From Roseiarcus sp031367195 (GTDB lineage Bacteria; Pseudomonadota; Alphaproteobacteria; Rhizobiales; Beijerinckiaceae), in assembly GCA_031367195.1 (NCBI GenBank), contig JANLPL010000250.1:12831-76830 (forward strand): DNA of 64,000 bases, read 5' to 3'. Positions 36,202 through 44,848 of this stretch are shown here, one piece after another (position 1 is the stretch's first letter; each line of letters begins with the position of its first letter). Both the position numbers and the translations under genes were made by a program. A model generated the notes under the pieces. The model saw nothing but the letters and a program-made list of their open reading frames with translations. It was not told the origin of the DNA and did not search any database.

Positions 36202-37227
36202 ATGTCCAAGTTCAATCGCAGCCTCGCCGTCGTGGCGGGCGCGGCACTTTCGCTCGGCCTTATGGCCTCGGGCGCGCAGGCCGAAGTCGGCGCCTGCCTG
36301 ATCACCAAGAACAACACCAATCCCTTCTTCGTGAAGATGAAGGAAGGCGCTGGAATCGGCGCCAAGAACGCGGGCATCTCGCTCAAGGCTTTCGCCGGCG
36401 TCAAGGACGGCGACGCCGCTCCCCAGATCAACGCGATCGAAAACTGCATCGCCGCCGGCGTGAAGGGCATTCTCATCACCGCCTCGAACGATTCGGTCGT
36501 CCCCGCGCTCAAGAAGGCGCGTGCGGCCGGCGTCCTGGTGATCGCGCTCGACACCGAAATCAGCGACAAGGACGCCCAGGACATCACCTTCGCGACCGAT
36601 AACTTCCAGGCCGGCATCCTGATCGGTCAATGGGCCAAGGCGACCTTGGGCGACAAAGCGAAAGACGCGCATATCGCGATGCTCGACATCAACAAAGACA
36701 ACATTTCCGTCGATGTGCAGCGCGACACCGGGTTCCTGAAAGGCTTTGGCATCGACGTGCCGAACCTGAAAGTGCTCGCCTCTGAAAAGGACTCGCGCGT
36801 CGTGGGTCACGAGACCTCGGAAGCCAGTCCGGCGGGCGGCGTCAAGGCGATGGAGACGCTCCTCGCCAAGGATCCGAACATCAATGTCGTTTACACAATC
36901 AACGAGCCTGCCGCCGAAGGCGCGTTCCAGGCCCTCAAGAAGGCCGGCAAGGAGAAGGGCGTGCTGGTCGTCTCGGTCGACGGCGGTTGCCCCGGCGTCA
37001 AGAGCGTTGGTTCGGGCGTCATCGGCGCCACTTCGCAGCAGTATCCGCTGTTGATGGCGTCGAAGGGCATCGAAGCGATCGCCGCCTACGCCAAGGACGG
37101 CACGAAGCCGAAGCCCACCGAAGGCCTGAACTTCTATAACACCGGCGTGAACCTCATCACGGATCATCCGGCGGCGGGCGTTCCCTCGCTCGACGTGAAA
37201 GAAGGTACGGCCAAGTGCTGGGGCTGA
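36202..37227 (+). CDS. sugar ABC transporter, periplasmic binding protein (FrcB-like)
   Basis: A 341-residue periplasmic binding protein of the ribose/fructose type (cluster B). The signal peptide ends at AQA before EVGACLITKNNTNPFF, the start of the mature protein; ITASNDSVVPALKKARAAG and VVSVDGGCPGVKSVGSG are ligand-contact regions. The order binding protein - permease - single-domain ATPase and the divergent ROK gene match the rhizobial frcBCA operon, so fructose (with ribose or mannose) is a likely ligand, not a proven one. Confidence 0.88.
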   Translation: MSKFNRSLAVVAGAALSLGLMASGAQAEVGACLITKNNTNPFFVKMKEGAGIGAKNAGISLKAFAGVKDGDAAPQINAIENCIAAGVKGILITASNDSVVPALKKARAAGVLVIALDTEISDKDAQDITFATDNFQAGILIGQWAKATLGDKAKDAHIAMLDINKDNISVDVQRDTGFLKGFGIDVPNLKVLASEKDSRVVGHETSEASPAGGVKAMETLLAKDPNINVVYTINEPAAEGAFQALKKAGKEKGVLVVSVDGGCPGVKSVGSGVIGATSQQYPLLMASKGIEAIAAYAKDGTKPKPTEGLNFYNTGVNLITDHPAAGVPSLDVKEGTAKCWG

Positions 37228-37339
37228 TCGCCTCGCACTGAGTTGGATATGGCTTGAACGAGGCGAAGGGCGGCTGCTATGGTCGCCCTTCGTCATATGA
37301 TCGCGATAACGCGTCTTGCTTGCGCATGGGGGGGATCGA

Positions 37340-38419
37340 GTGAGCGATCAAGCCGGACCGACCAAGGTCATTTCCGACTACGAGGCGAAACTCGAAAAGG
37401 CCGACACCTCGGTCGCCACCTTCGAGCGGGACGACAAGACGTTCGTCCATATCCTGCGTGGGTTTCTACGCTCCAATCCGACCGCTATTCCCGCGCTCGT
37501 GCTGCTGGTCAGCGTGCTGTTTTTCGGCGTCGTCGCCAACAATTTCCTCAAGGCCAGCACGCTGTCGCTGATCTTGCAGCAGGTCACCGTCACCGGCGTC
37601 ATCGCCATCGCGCAGACCGCGATCATCCTCACCGCCGGCATTGATCTCAGCGTCGGCGCGATTCTCGTGCTGTCGTCGATCGTCATGGGCAAGCTCGCGG
37701 TCGGATCGGGTGTTCCCGCGCCGCTCGCCGTCGCGATCGGCATGGGGGCCGGGGCGTTGATGGGCTATCTCAACGGGGCGCTGGTCACCTATGTCCGCCT
37801 GCCGCCGTTCATCGTTACGCTGGGCACGCTCAGCATCTTCAACGCGCTCAAACTCTGGTATTCGCAATCCGAATCGGTGCGCGCCGACGATATCGAGAGC
37901 AAGGCGCCGTTCCTCATTTGGTTCGGCAAGACTTTCAACATTCTTGGCGCCCAGGTGACCTATGGCGGCGTCGCCATGATCCTGCTCGCCATCCTCGCCT
38001 GGTACATGCTGAACCGAACGCCCTGGGGACGGCACGTGCATGCCGTGGGCGACGATCCCGACTCGGCGCTGCTGGCCGGTATCCAGGTCAGCCGAGTGCT
38101 GGTGACGGTTTATGTCTTCGCCGGTCTCGTCTGCGGCTTCTGCGCCTGGATCGCCATCGGCCGCGTCGGCTCGGTGTCGCCGATCGGTTTTGAAACGACG
38201 AACCTCGATTCAATAACGGCGACCGTGATCGGCGGCACGTCGCTGTTCGGCGGCCGCGGCTCGATCGGCGGCTCGGTGCTCGGCGCGCTGATCGTCGGTG
38301 TGTTCAACACCGGCCTGTCCTTGGCGGGCGTCGATGATTATTGGCAGGTTTTCACCACCGGCGTGCTCGTCATTGTCGCCGTGGCGATCGATCAATGGCT
38401 GCGGAGGGCCACCCAGTGA
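37340..38419 (+). CDS. sugar ABC transporter, permease (FrcC-like)
   Basis: A 359-residue inner-membrane permease of the BPD_transp_2 (RbsC/FrcC) family with about ten hydrophobic segments; the family block AQTAIILTAGIDLSVGAI is near residue 90 and GRGSIGGSVLGALIVGV near the end. The start is GTG 37340, preceded by a G-rich ribosome binding site; the N-terminal 45 residues are hydrophilic. The stop forms a GTGA overlap with the ATPase gene. The 112-base gap from the binding protein gene shows no obvious terminator. Confidence 0.88.
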   Translation: MSDQAGPTKVISDYEAKLEKADTSVATFERDDKTFVHILRGFLRSNPTAIPALVLLVSVLFFGVVANNFLKASTLSLILQQVTVTGVIAIAQTAIILTAGIDLSVGAILVLSSIVMGKLAVGSGVPAPLAVAIGMGAGALMGYLNGALVTYVRLPPFIVTLGTLSIFNALKLWYSQSESVRADDIESKAPFLIWFGKTFNILGAQVTYGGVAMILLAILAWYMLNRTPWGRHVHAVGDDPDSALLAGIQVSRVLVTVYVFAGLVCGFCAWIAIGRVGSVSPIGFETTNLDSITATVIGGTSLFGGRGSIGGSVLGALIVGVFNTGLSLAGVDDYWQVFTTGVLVIVAVAIDQWLRRATQ

Positions 38420-39198
38420 GCGAACGTCAACCCATCCTCATGGCGCGCGGCCTGTCGAAGCGCTATGGCCACGTCGTCGCTCTCAACAACGCCGATTTCG
38501 ACCTCTATCCCGGCGAAATCCTCGCCGTGATCGGCGACAACGGCGCCGGCAAGACGAGCCTGATCAAGGCGATTACGGGCGCGGTATCGCCTGATCACGG
38601 CGAAATCCGCCTCAACGGTCAGGTGGTCCATTTCCGCTCGCCGCAGGACGCCCGCGCGGCCGGCATCGAGACGGTTTACCAGAACCTCGCCTTGTCCCCG
38701 GCCTTGTCGATTGCGGACAACATGTTCCTGGGGCGCGAGCGCATCAAGCCCGGCCTGATGGGTAAATTGTTCAGGACCCTGGATCGCGCCGGAATGCAGA
38801 AATTCGCGCGCGACAAGCTCACAGAACTTGGCCTGATGACGATCCAGAATATCGATCAGCCGGTGGAATCGCTTTCGGGCGGCCAGCGACAAGGCGTGGC
38901 GGTGGCGCGGGCGGCGGCGTTCGGCTCCAATGTCGTCATCATGGACGAGCCGACGGCGGCGCTTGGCGTCAAGGAATCGCGCCGCGTGCTGGAGCTGATT
39001 TTGGACGTGAAGAAGCGCGGTCTGCCGATCATCCTCATCTCGCACAATATGCCGCATGTGTTCGAGGTGGCCGACCGCATCCATATTCACCGACTCGGCC
39101 GCAGGCTCACCGTCGTCGACCCGAAGAAAGTGACGATGTCGGACGCCGTCGCCATGATGACCGGCGCGATGGCGCCGCCGCCGGACGCCCTGAATTAG
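38416..39198 (+). CDS. sugar ABC transporter, ATP-binding protein (FrcA-like)
   Basis: A 260-residue ATPase with one nucleotide-binding domain, unlike RbsA, which has two; this is the FrcA form. Walker A is GDNGAGKTS, the ABC signature is LSGGQRQGV, Walker B is VVIMDEPTA and the H-loop His is in ISHNM. The start GTG 38416 overlaps the permease stop by 4 bases. It would dimerise to drive sugar uptake. A frcK-like kinase does not follow; the cellulose cluster begins 85 bases later. Confidence 0.9.
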   Translation: MSERQPILMARGLSKRYGHVVALNNADFDLYPGEILAVIGDNGAGKTSLIKAITGAVSPDHGEIRLNGQVVHFRSPQDARAAGIETVYQNLALSPALSIADNMFLGRERIKPGLMGKLFRTLDRAGMQKFARDKLTELGLMTIQNIDQPVESLSGGQRQGVAVARAAAFGSNVVIMDEPTAALGVKESRRVLELILDVKKRGLPIILISHNMPHVFEVADRIHIHRLGRRLTVVDPKKVTMSDAVAMMTGAMAPPPDALN

Positions 39199-39282
39199 GT
39201 TGCGCTGCGGCGCCTCGGTGGCTGCCGTAAGGGAAATCTAAAGCCTAACGACCTATTCTGCCCCCGAGAGTTTTGGGTCATC

Positions 39283-41544
39283 GTGGGCGCCAGGCGTATG
39301 GAGCGGTCAGTCAAAAAGGCCCTGTGGCTTAGCACCGGGTTCGTTTTTCTGGTTCTGGCGACCGAGCCCGTCGGCATTCGCTCGCAATTCGCCATCGGCG
39401 TCGCCGCGCTGATCGGCATGTCGGTCATTCGCGCCCTTGGACTGACGGGCGCCTGGCGCCAGATTTTTCTGGCCCTCGGCACGGCGGTCGTGATCCGTTA
39501 TTTCTTCTGGCGCACGGTCAACACCATCCCGCCGATCAGCGACCTGTGGAATTTCATTCCCGGCGTGCTGCTTTACATGGCCGAACTGTACTCGACAGTC
39601 ATGCTGGCGATCAGCCTGTTCGTGGTCGCCGACCCGCTCGACCGCAAGCCGCCCCGAACGCTGGCCCCGGAGGAGATGCCCACCGTCGACATCTTTATCC
39701 CTACCTATAACGAAGACCCTGAGTTGCTGGCGATGACGGTGATTGCCGCTGTCGACATGGACTATCCCAAGGACAAGATCACGGTCTGGCTGCTCGACGA
39801 CGGCGGGTCGGACCAGAAATGCAACCAGGACAATCTCAAGAAGGCCAAGGAGGCGCAGGAGCGCCGCGTCGAATTGACCGCGCTCGCGGAGGAACTCGGC
39901 GCCAAATACCTGACCCGCGCCAAGAACGAACACGCCAAAGCCGGCAATATGAACAATTGCTTCAAGCAATCCGAGGGCGAACTGATCGCCGTGTTCGACG
40001 CCGACCACGTCCCGGTGCGCGAATTTCTACAGCAGACCGTGGGTTATTTTCGCGACGACCCGCGCCTGTTCTTGTGCCAAACGCCGCATTTCTTCACCAA
40101 TCCCGACCCGCTCGAACGCAATCTGGAAACCTTCCAACGCATGCCGTCGGAGAACGAGATGTTCTACGGCATCATCCAGAAGGGTCTCGACAAGTGGAAC
40201 GGCGCCTTCTTCTGCGGCTCGGCGGCGGTGATCCGTCGTGAGGCGCTGCAACTCGTCGGCGGCTTTTCCGGCATCACCATCACCGAGGATTGCGAGACCG
40301 CGCTCGATCTGCATTCACGCGGCTGGCGCTCGATGTATGTCGATAAGCCGATGATCTCCGGCCTGCAACCGGAGACGTTCTCGTCCTTCATTGGCCAGAG
40401 ATCGCGCTGGGCGCGCGGCATGTTCCAGATTTTCCTCTTGAAGAACCCCGTGCTTAAGCGCGGCCTGACTTTGGCGCAGAAGATTTGTTATCTCTCCAAT
40501 ATCACTTATTGGTTTTTCTCGATCTTCCGCCTGCCTTTTCTCATTTCACCGCTGTTGTTCATTTACTTTAATATGCAAATCTACATCGCTAACGCCCAGG
40601 AATTTATATCTTATACTGTGTTATACATGGTGGCGAACATGATGATGCAGAACTATCTCTACGGCAAAGTACGCTGGGCATTGGTTTCGGAAGTCTATGA
40701 ATTCATGCAGACGCTTTATCTCGCGCAAGGGTTGTTCAGCGTCGTCCTCAATCCCTACAAGCCCACATTCAACGTCACCGACAAGGGCAACAGTCTCGAC
40801 AAGGATCATCTCTCGGAATTGTCCACGCCGTTCTTCGTCCTGTTCGGCGTTTACGCCGTCTCGATGATCGTGTGCACGTGGCGCTGGTTCACCGAGCGCG
40901 ACGCCAACGAATTGCTGGGCGTCGTCGCGATGTGGAACCTGTTCAATCTCCTGATGTCGTCGGCCGCGCTCGGCGTCATCGCCGAGCGCCGCGCCTTCCG
41001 CGCGCCGCTCGACCGGCCGGTCGATCTCGCCATCGGCAGCTCCCTCATCTCCGCCAAGGCGCTCGACGTTTCCTATGGCGGCTGCCGCGTCTGTGTACCG
41101 GCCGACCGGTTGCAACAACCGGTCGTGATCGGGGCGCCGGCGGTGGTGGACGTCAAGTTGCGGGTGGGCCACGGCGCGCAGAGTTTCCCGGTCGTCGTCA
41201 GCAACACGCTTTCGCGCGGCGATACGGTTGAGATCGGCTTCAGTTTCGGCAAGCTGAAGCGCCGCCACTATCAGGCGATTGGCGATTTGATGTTCGGCGA
41301 CGCCAGGGAAATCGCGACGTTTCGTGAAAATCGCCGGCGACCCCGCGGCATCCTGCATGGCATGGGCACATTTTTCGCGTGGAGCTTCACCGGTCCGCCG
41401 CGGGCCTTTCGCCTCCTGTGGTGGGAATGGAAAGACCGCCGCGCCGCCCTCAAGGCGAGCGCGAGCGACTCGGGCGGGGGAACTGCGATCGCGACGCCTG
41501 TCGCCACGCTGGAACCAGCGCCGGCGCGCGCCGCCAGCGCCTGA
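39283..41544 (+). CDS. bcsA: cellulose synthase catalytic subunit (UDP-forming) BcsA
   Basis: A 753-residue membrane glycosyltransferase (GT2) that polymerises UDP-glucose into cellulose and threads it through the inner membrane. The catalytic motifs are intact: Asp172 in LLDDGGSDQ, DADH (Asp239, Asp241), TED with Asp336, and QRSRW at 372-376. Several transmembrane segments flank the GT domain. The C-terminal PilZ domain keeps both c-di-GMP motifs, R569xxxR and D595xSxxG, so the enzyme should be activated by c-di-GMP. GTG 39283 or ATG 39298 can be the start. bcsB follows 11 bases later. Confidence 0.95.
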   Translation: MGARRMERSVKKALWLSTGFVFLVLATEPVGIRSQFAIGVAALIGMSVIRALGLTGAWRQIFLALGTAVVIRYFFWRTVNTIPPISDLWNFIPGVLLYMAELYSTVMLAISLFVVADPLDRKPPRTLAPEEMPTVDIFIPTYNEDPELLAMTVIAAVDMDYPKDKITVWLLDDGGSDQKCNQDNLKKAKEAQERRVELTALAEELGAKYLTRAKNEHAKAGNMNNCFKQSEGELIAVFDADHVPVREFLQQTVGYFRDDPRLFLCQTPHFFTNPDPLERNLETFQRMPSENEMFYGIIQKGLDKWNGAFFCGSAAVIRREALQLVGGFSGITITEDCETALDLHSRGWRSMYVDKPMISGLQPETFSSFIGQRSRWARGMFQIFLLKNPVLKRGLTLAQKICYLSNITYWFFSIFRLPFLISPLLFIYFNMQIYIANAQEFISYTVLYMVANMMMQNYLYGKVRWALVSEVYEFMQTLYLAQGLFSVVLNPYKPTFNVTDKGNSLDKDHLSELSTPFFVLFGVYAVSMIVCTWRWFTERDANELLGVVAMWNLFNLLMSSAALGVIAERRAFRAPLDRPVDLAIGSSLISAKALDVSYGGCRVCVPADRLQQPVVIGAPAVVDVKLRVGHGAQSFPVVVSNTLSRGDTVEIGFSFGKLKRRHYQAIGDLMFGDAREIATFRENRRRPRGILHGMGTFFAWSFTGPPRAFRLLWWEWKDRRAALKASASDSGGGTAIATPVATLEPAPARAASA

Positions 41545-41555
41545 GGAGGTTCGCC

Positions 41556-43814
41556 ATGCGATTGCAATTCGTTGTCGCAACGCTTTTCGTTGTCCTTGCG
41601 CTGACGGGCCCGGCCGGCGCGAACGGCGCCGCCAATCCCGGCGGCGAAGCGTTGCATCGGTTTGGCCCCGACCCGCTGCAACTGCGTTTCGAGGGAGAGA
41701 CCAGCTCAAAAAGCTGGCCGATCTACGTCACGTCAACCGAAGCCGGTACGCGCGCGCGCATCCATGTCGGTTTCACCAACGCCATCTCCGTCATGCCCGA
41801 GTCGTCGACGCTTTCGATCACTGTCAACGATGTCGCCGTGGCGCAGACGCCGATCGCGGCGGCGACCGATCCCGGAGCACTCGACGTCGAATTGCCGCGC
41901 GGTCTGCTGACGCAGGGGTTTAACAATATCCGGATCGCCGTCTCGCAACGCCATCGCGTCGATTGCTCGATGGAGGCGACCTACGAGCTCTGGACCCAGG
42001 TCGATCCCGCTTCCTCCGGCGTCGCTTTTCCGGGCGTGGCCGACCCGCGCATCGACAGGCTCGACGATCTCGCGGCGATCTCGCCCGACGCTTCCGGCGC
42101 GGTGACAATCCGCGTCGTGCTGCCCGAAGACCCCGATGCGGTCGCGGTCGATAGCGCGATGCGCGCCGTCGAAGCCGTGGCGATCCGCGCCAACATCCAG
42201 CGCCCCAGGGTAGAGGTGGTGAACGAAATCCAGGCGGGCGCGGGGCTCTACGTGCTGGCTGGACAGCGCGGTTACCTCACCTTGCATGGCTTAAGCGAAT
42301 TCATCGGGCCGGGGCAGGGGCGCGCGCTCTCGGTGGAGGGGCAGGACGTGTCGGGCCGCGTGGTGGTGGTCGCGGTCGGCGACAGCCCGAAAGAGACGGC
42401 GGAGGCGATCGACGGCATTCTTCCCGTGCGCCATGCCGAGGAGCGCACCGAATCACCGGCGGCGGCGCGCGCGCTGGCCAACCAATTCGGCTATTCCGTA
42501 AGCGACCAACTGCATGTGCCGCTGCGCGACCTTGGCGCGCACACGGAGGAATTCAGCGGCAGGTTGTTTCGCGCCGCTTTCGACATCACTTTGCCGGGCG
42601 ATTTCTACCCCGCCGACTATGACAAACTGACGCTTTCGCTCACCGCCGGTTACGCCAGCGGGCTTTCGTCGAATGCGCAAATTCTGGTGCGGGTCAACGA
42701 CCGCGAAGCGGGCTCGATGCCGATGAAGAACCCGCGCGGCGATCTGTTCCGCGACCGGCCCGTGTCGGTGTCGCTGAGCGCAATGCGTCCTGGCGTCAAT
42801 CATGTCGTAGTCGAGGCGCAGACGCCTGACGCCGGCGATGCGACTTGCGAAGTCAAGCACCTGATGGATATGCGTAAGCGCTTCGTGTTCTTCGAACGCT
42901 CCGAGTTGATCGTTCCCGCCTTCGCCCACATCGGCCGCCTTCCCAATCTGGCGGCGACCTTTTCGAGCGGCTTTCCCTATGAGTCCGACGCGAGCCTGAT
43001 CTTCGCGCCGAGCCGCGACCGGAGCACGCTATCGGCGGTCGCCAGCTATCTCGCGCGCACCGCGTCCGTTTCGGGCCGACTGATCGGCGCCCGCGTCACC
43101 TTCGATCGCGAGGCGGCAAAAAAGGGCTCGGTGTTGTTCATCGGTGCGCTCGACAACTTTCCACAGAGCCTGATCGAGCAGTTCGGCGTCGATTATGTCT
43201 CGCTGAAGAAATCCTGGTCGCGCGTCAACGGCGGCGATTTCGGCGGCGCCGAGCCGGGCGGGACGGCCGCGCCGCAGAGCGTCGATTCGGGTCAGGTGTT
43301 CGATCAATGGGCGCAGGGCGGTCATGCCGCGCCCGAGGATTTCTCGCCCCGGCTCACGCTGCGCGCCCTCTACGACCGTTACATCAACATCCATCGCGGC
43401 GATTTCGCGCTGCTGCGCGACCCTGAGAAGCTGATCGTGGCCCCGGAGCGGGCGACCATATTGCTCGCGCAGGCGCACGGTCCGCAGGGTTTCGACACCT
43501 GGACGCTGGTGGTCGGCGCAAGTCCGGGCTCGCTCGCCCGCGACATGACGAGCCTTGTAGCGCCGTCCAATTGGAACGAGGTCGAGGGTCGCGCTTCGGT
43601 CTTCACCCCGCGCAGCGGCGCCAAGACCATCGACCACGCGGTGCACACCTATTTCATCCCAACAGAGTCGTTGACTCCGGGCAATCTGCGATTGATCGCC
43701 GCCGGCTTCATGTCGGCCAATCTCGACTATTACGTGGCTATGGTGCTGGTCGCCGCCATATTGCTAGGTCTCGCCACGCGCGCCGTCGTAAAAGTGCATG
43801 GCAACCGGTCGTGA
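41556..43814 (+). CDS. bcsB: cellulose synthase periplasmic subunit BcsB
   Basis: A 752-residue periplasmic protein with a signal peptide (cleavage around AGANG), two carbohydrate-binding/flavodoxin-like pairs and a single C-terminal membrane helix (YYVAMVLVAAILLGLATRAV) that docks onto BcsA. FNNIRIAVSQRHRVDCSMEA and HPVD-like blocks fit the family. It guides the nascent glucan across the periplasm and is required for BcsA activity. A perfect AGGAGG precedes the ATG; the frame upstream belongs to bcsA shadow sequence. The stop overlaps bcsZ by 4 bases (GTGA). Confidence 0.93.
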   Translation: MRLQFVVATLFVVLALTGPAGANGAANPGGEALHRFGPDPLQLRFEGETSSKSWPIYVTSTEAGTRARIHVGFTNAISVMPESSTLSITVNDVAVAQTPIAAATDPGALDVELPRGLLTQGFNNIRIAVSQRHRVDCSMEATYELWTQVDPASSGVAFPGVADPRIDRLDDLAAISPDASGAVTIRVVLPEDPDAVAVDSAMRAVEAVAIRANIQRPRVEVVNEIQAGAGLYVLAGQRGYLTLHGLSEFIGPGQGRALSVEGQDVSGRVVVVAVGDSPKETAEAIDGILPVRHAEERTESPAAARALANQFGYSVSDQLHVPLRDLGAHTEEFSGRLFRAAFDITLPGDFYPADYDKLTLSLTAGYASGLSSNAQILVRVNDREAGSMPMKNPRGDLFRDRPVSVSLSAMRPGVNHVVVEAQTPDAGDATCEVKHLMDMRKRFVFFERSELIVPAFAHIGRLPNLAATFSSGFPYESDASLIFAPSRDRSTLSAVASYLARTASVSGRLIGARVTFDREAAKKGSVLFIGALDNFPQSLIEQFGVDYVSLKKSWSRVNGGDFGGAEPGGTAAPQSVDSGQVFDQWAQGGHAAPEDFSPRLTLRALYDRYINIHRGDFALLRDPEKLIVAPERATILLAQAHGPQGFDTWTLVVGASPGSLARDMTSLVAPSNWNEVEGRASVFTPRSGAKTIDHAVHTYFIPTESLTPGNLRLIAAGFMSANLDYYVAMVLVAAILLGLATRAVVKVHGNRS

Positions 43815-44848
43815 GCGCGCGGCGCTGGTTGGTTGCGGCGATAGCCGCGCTGGCGCTTGGCGTGTCCATTGCGCCCGCGCGGGCCGAAGATTCGAACTGG
43901 GCGCTCTACAAGTCTCGTTTCATCGACGCCGACGGGCGTCTGTTCGACGATTCCGCCGACAATGTGAGCCATAGCGAGGGGCAGGGCTATGCGCTCGTGC
44001 TCGCCGCCTTCAACGACGACCACGACACCTTCGCCCGGCTGTGGAGTTGGACGCTGGCCAACCTTGAGATCCGCGGCGACCATCTCGCCGCCTGGCGCTG
44101 GCGGCCCGATGATCAACCGCACGCGCTCGACAAGAACAACGCCACGGACGGCGACCTGCTGATCGCCTGGGGGCTGGCGGAGGCGGGGCGACGCTGGCGC
44201 ATGCCCGGATATGGGGCGCAGGCCCGCCAGATCGCGTTGGCGCTCGGTCGAAAGGCTGTGTTTCCCTCGTCGTTCGGGCCAACCTTGCGTCCCGGCGCCG
44301 TCGGCTTCGGTTCTGACGACACAATTGACGGGCCGCTGGTCAATCTCTCCTACTGGGTTTTCCCGGCGATCGACGTGCTGGCCGAGATCGCGCCCGAGGT
44401 CGATTGGGCGGGGGTACGCGCCGGCGGCCTGGCGCTGTTCGACGCCGCGAAATTCGGGCCCGCGCATCTGCCGACAGACTGGCTTTCGCTGCGCGAGGGC
44501 GTGGCGCCGGCGAAGGACCGGACGCACGTGTTTGGCTATGAGCTGGTGCGGGCGCCACTCTATCTCGCGTGGGGGCCGCCGGAGGCGAAGCCGCGCCTGG
44601 CGGCGCTGATGCGGAGTTGGCTCGATGCTTCCGCAGGTGAGCCGTCGCTGATTGACGTCAACACCGGCAAGCCGACGCAGAGTTTTTCGGATGAGGGCTA
44701 TCTCGCAATAGCGGCGCTGGCCCGGTGCGCCGTTGAGGAAAAAAAATTTCCGGAGGAGTTACGGAAGATTCAGTTGAAGCGTTACTACCCTGCCACGCTT
44801 CATATGCTTTCATTAACCGTGCTGCGGCTACGGTATCCGCGATGTTAA
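43811..44848 (+). CDS. bcsZ: periplasmic endo-1,4-beta-glucanase BcsZ (GH8)
   Basis: A 345-residue glycoside hydrolase family 8 enzyme with a signal peptide (cleavage after ARA, before EDSNWALYK). The general acid Glu56 is in SHSEGQGYALV and Asp113 is in NATDGDLLIAWG, both conserved in BcsZ. It hydrolyses amorphous beta-1,4-glucan and is usually needed for proper cellulose export. GTG 43811 overlaps the bcsB stop. Its TAA overlaps the ATG of the giant gene (ATGTTAA), tying the two together translationally. Confidence 0.93.
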   Translation: MSARRWLVAAIAALALGVSIAPARAEDSNWALYKSRFIDADGRLFDDSADNVSHSEGQGYALVLAAFNDDHDTFARLWSWTLANLEIRGDHLAAWRWRPDDQPHALDKNNATDGDLLIAWGLAEAGRRWRMPGYGAQARQIALALGRKAVFPSSFGPTLRPGAVGFGSDDTIDGPLVNLSYWVFPAIDVLAEIAPEVDWAGVRAGGLALFDAAKFGPAHLPTDWLSLREGVAPAKDRTHVFGYELVRAPLYLAWGPPEAKPRLAALMRSWLDASAGEPSLIDVNTGKPTQSFSDEGYLAIAALARCAVEEKKFPEELRKIQLKRYYPATLHMLSLTVLRLRYPRC

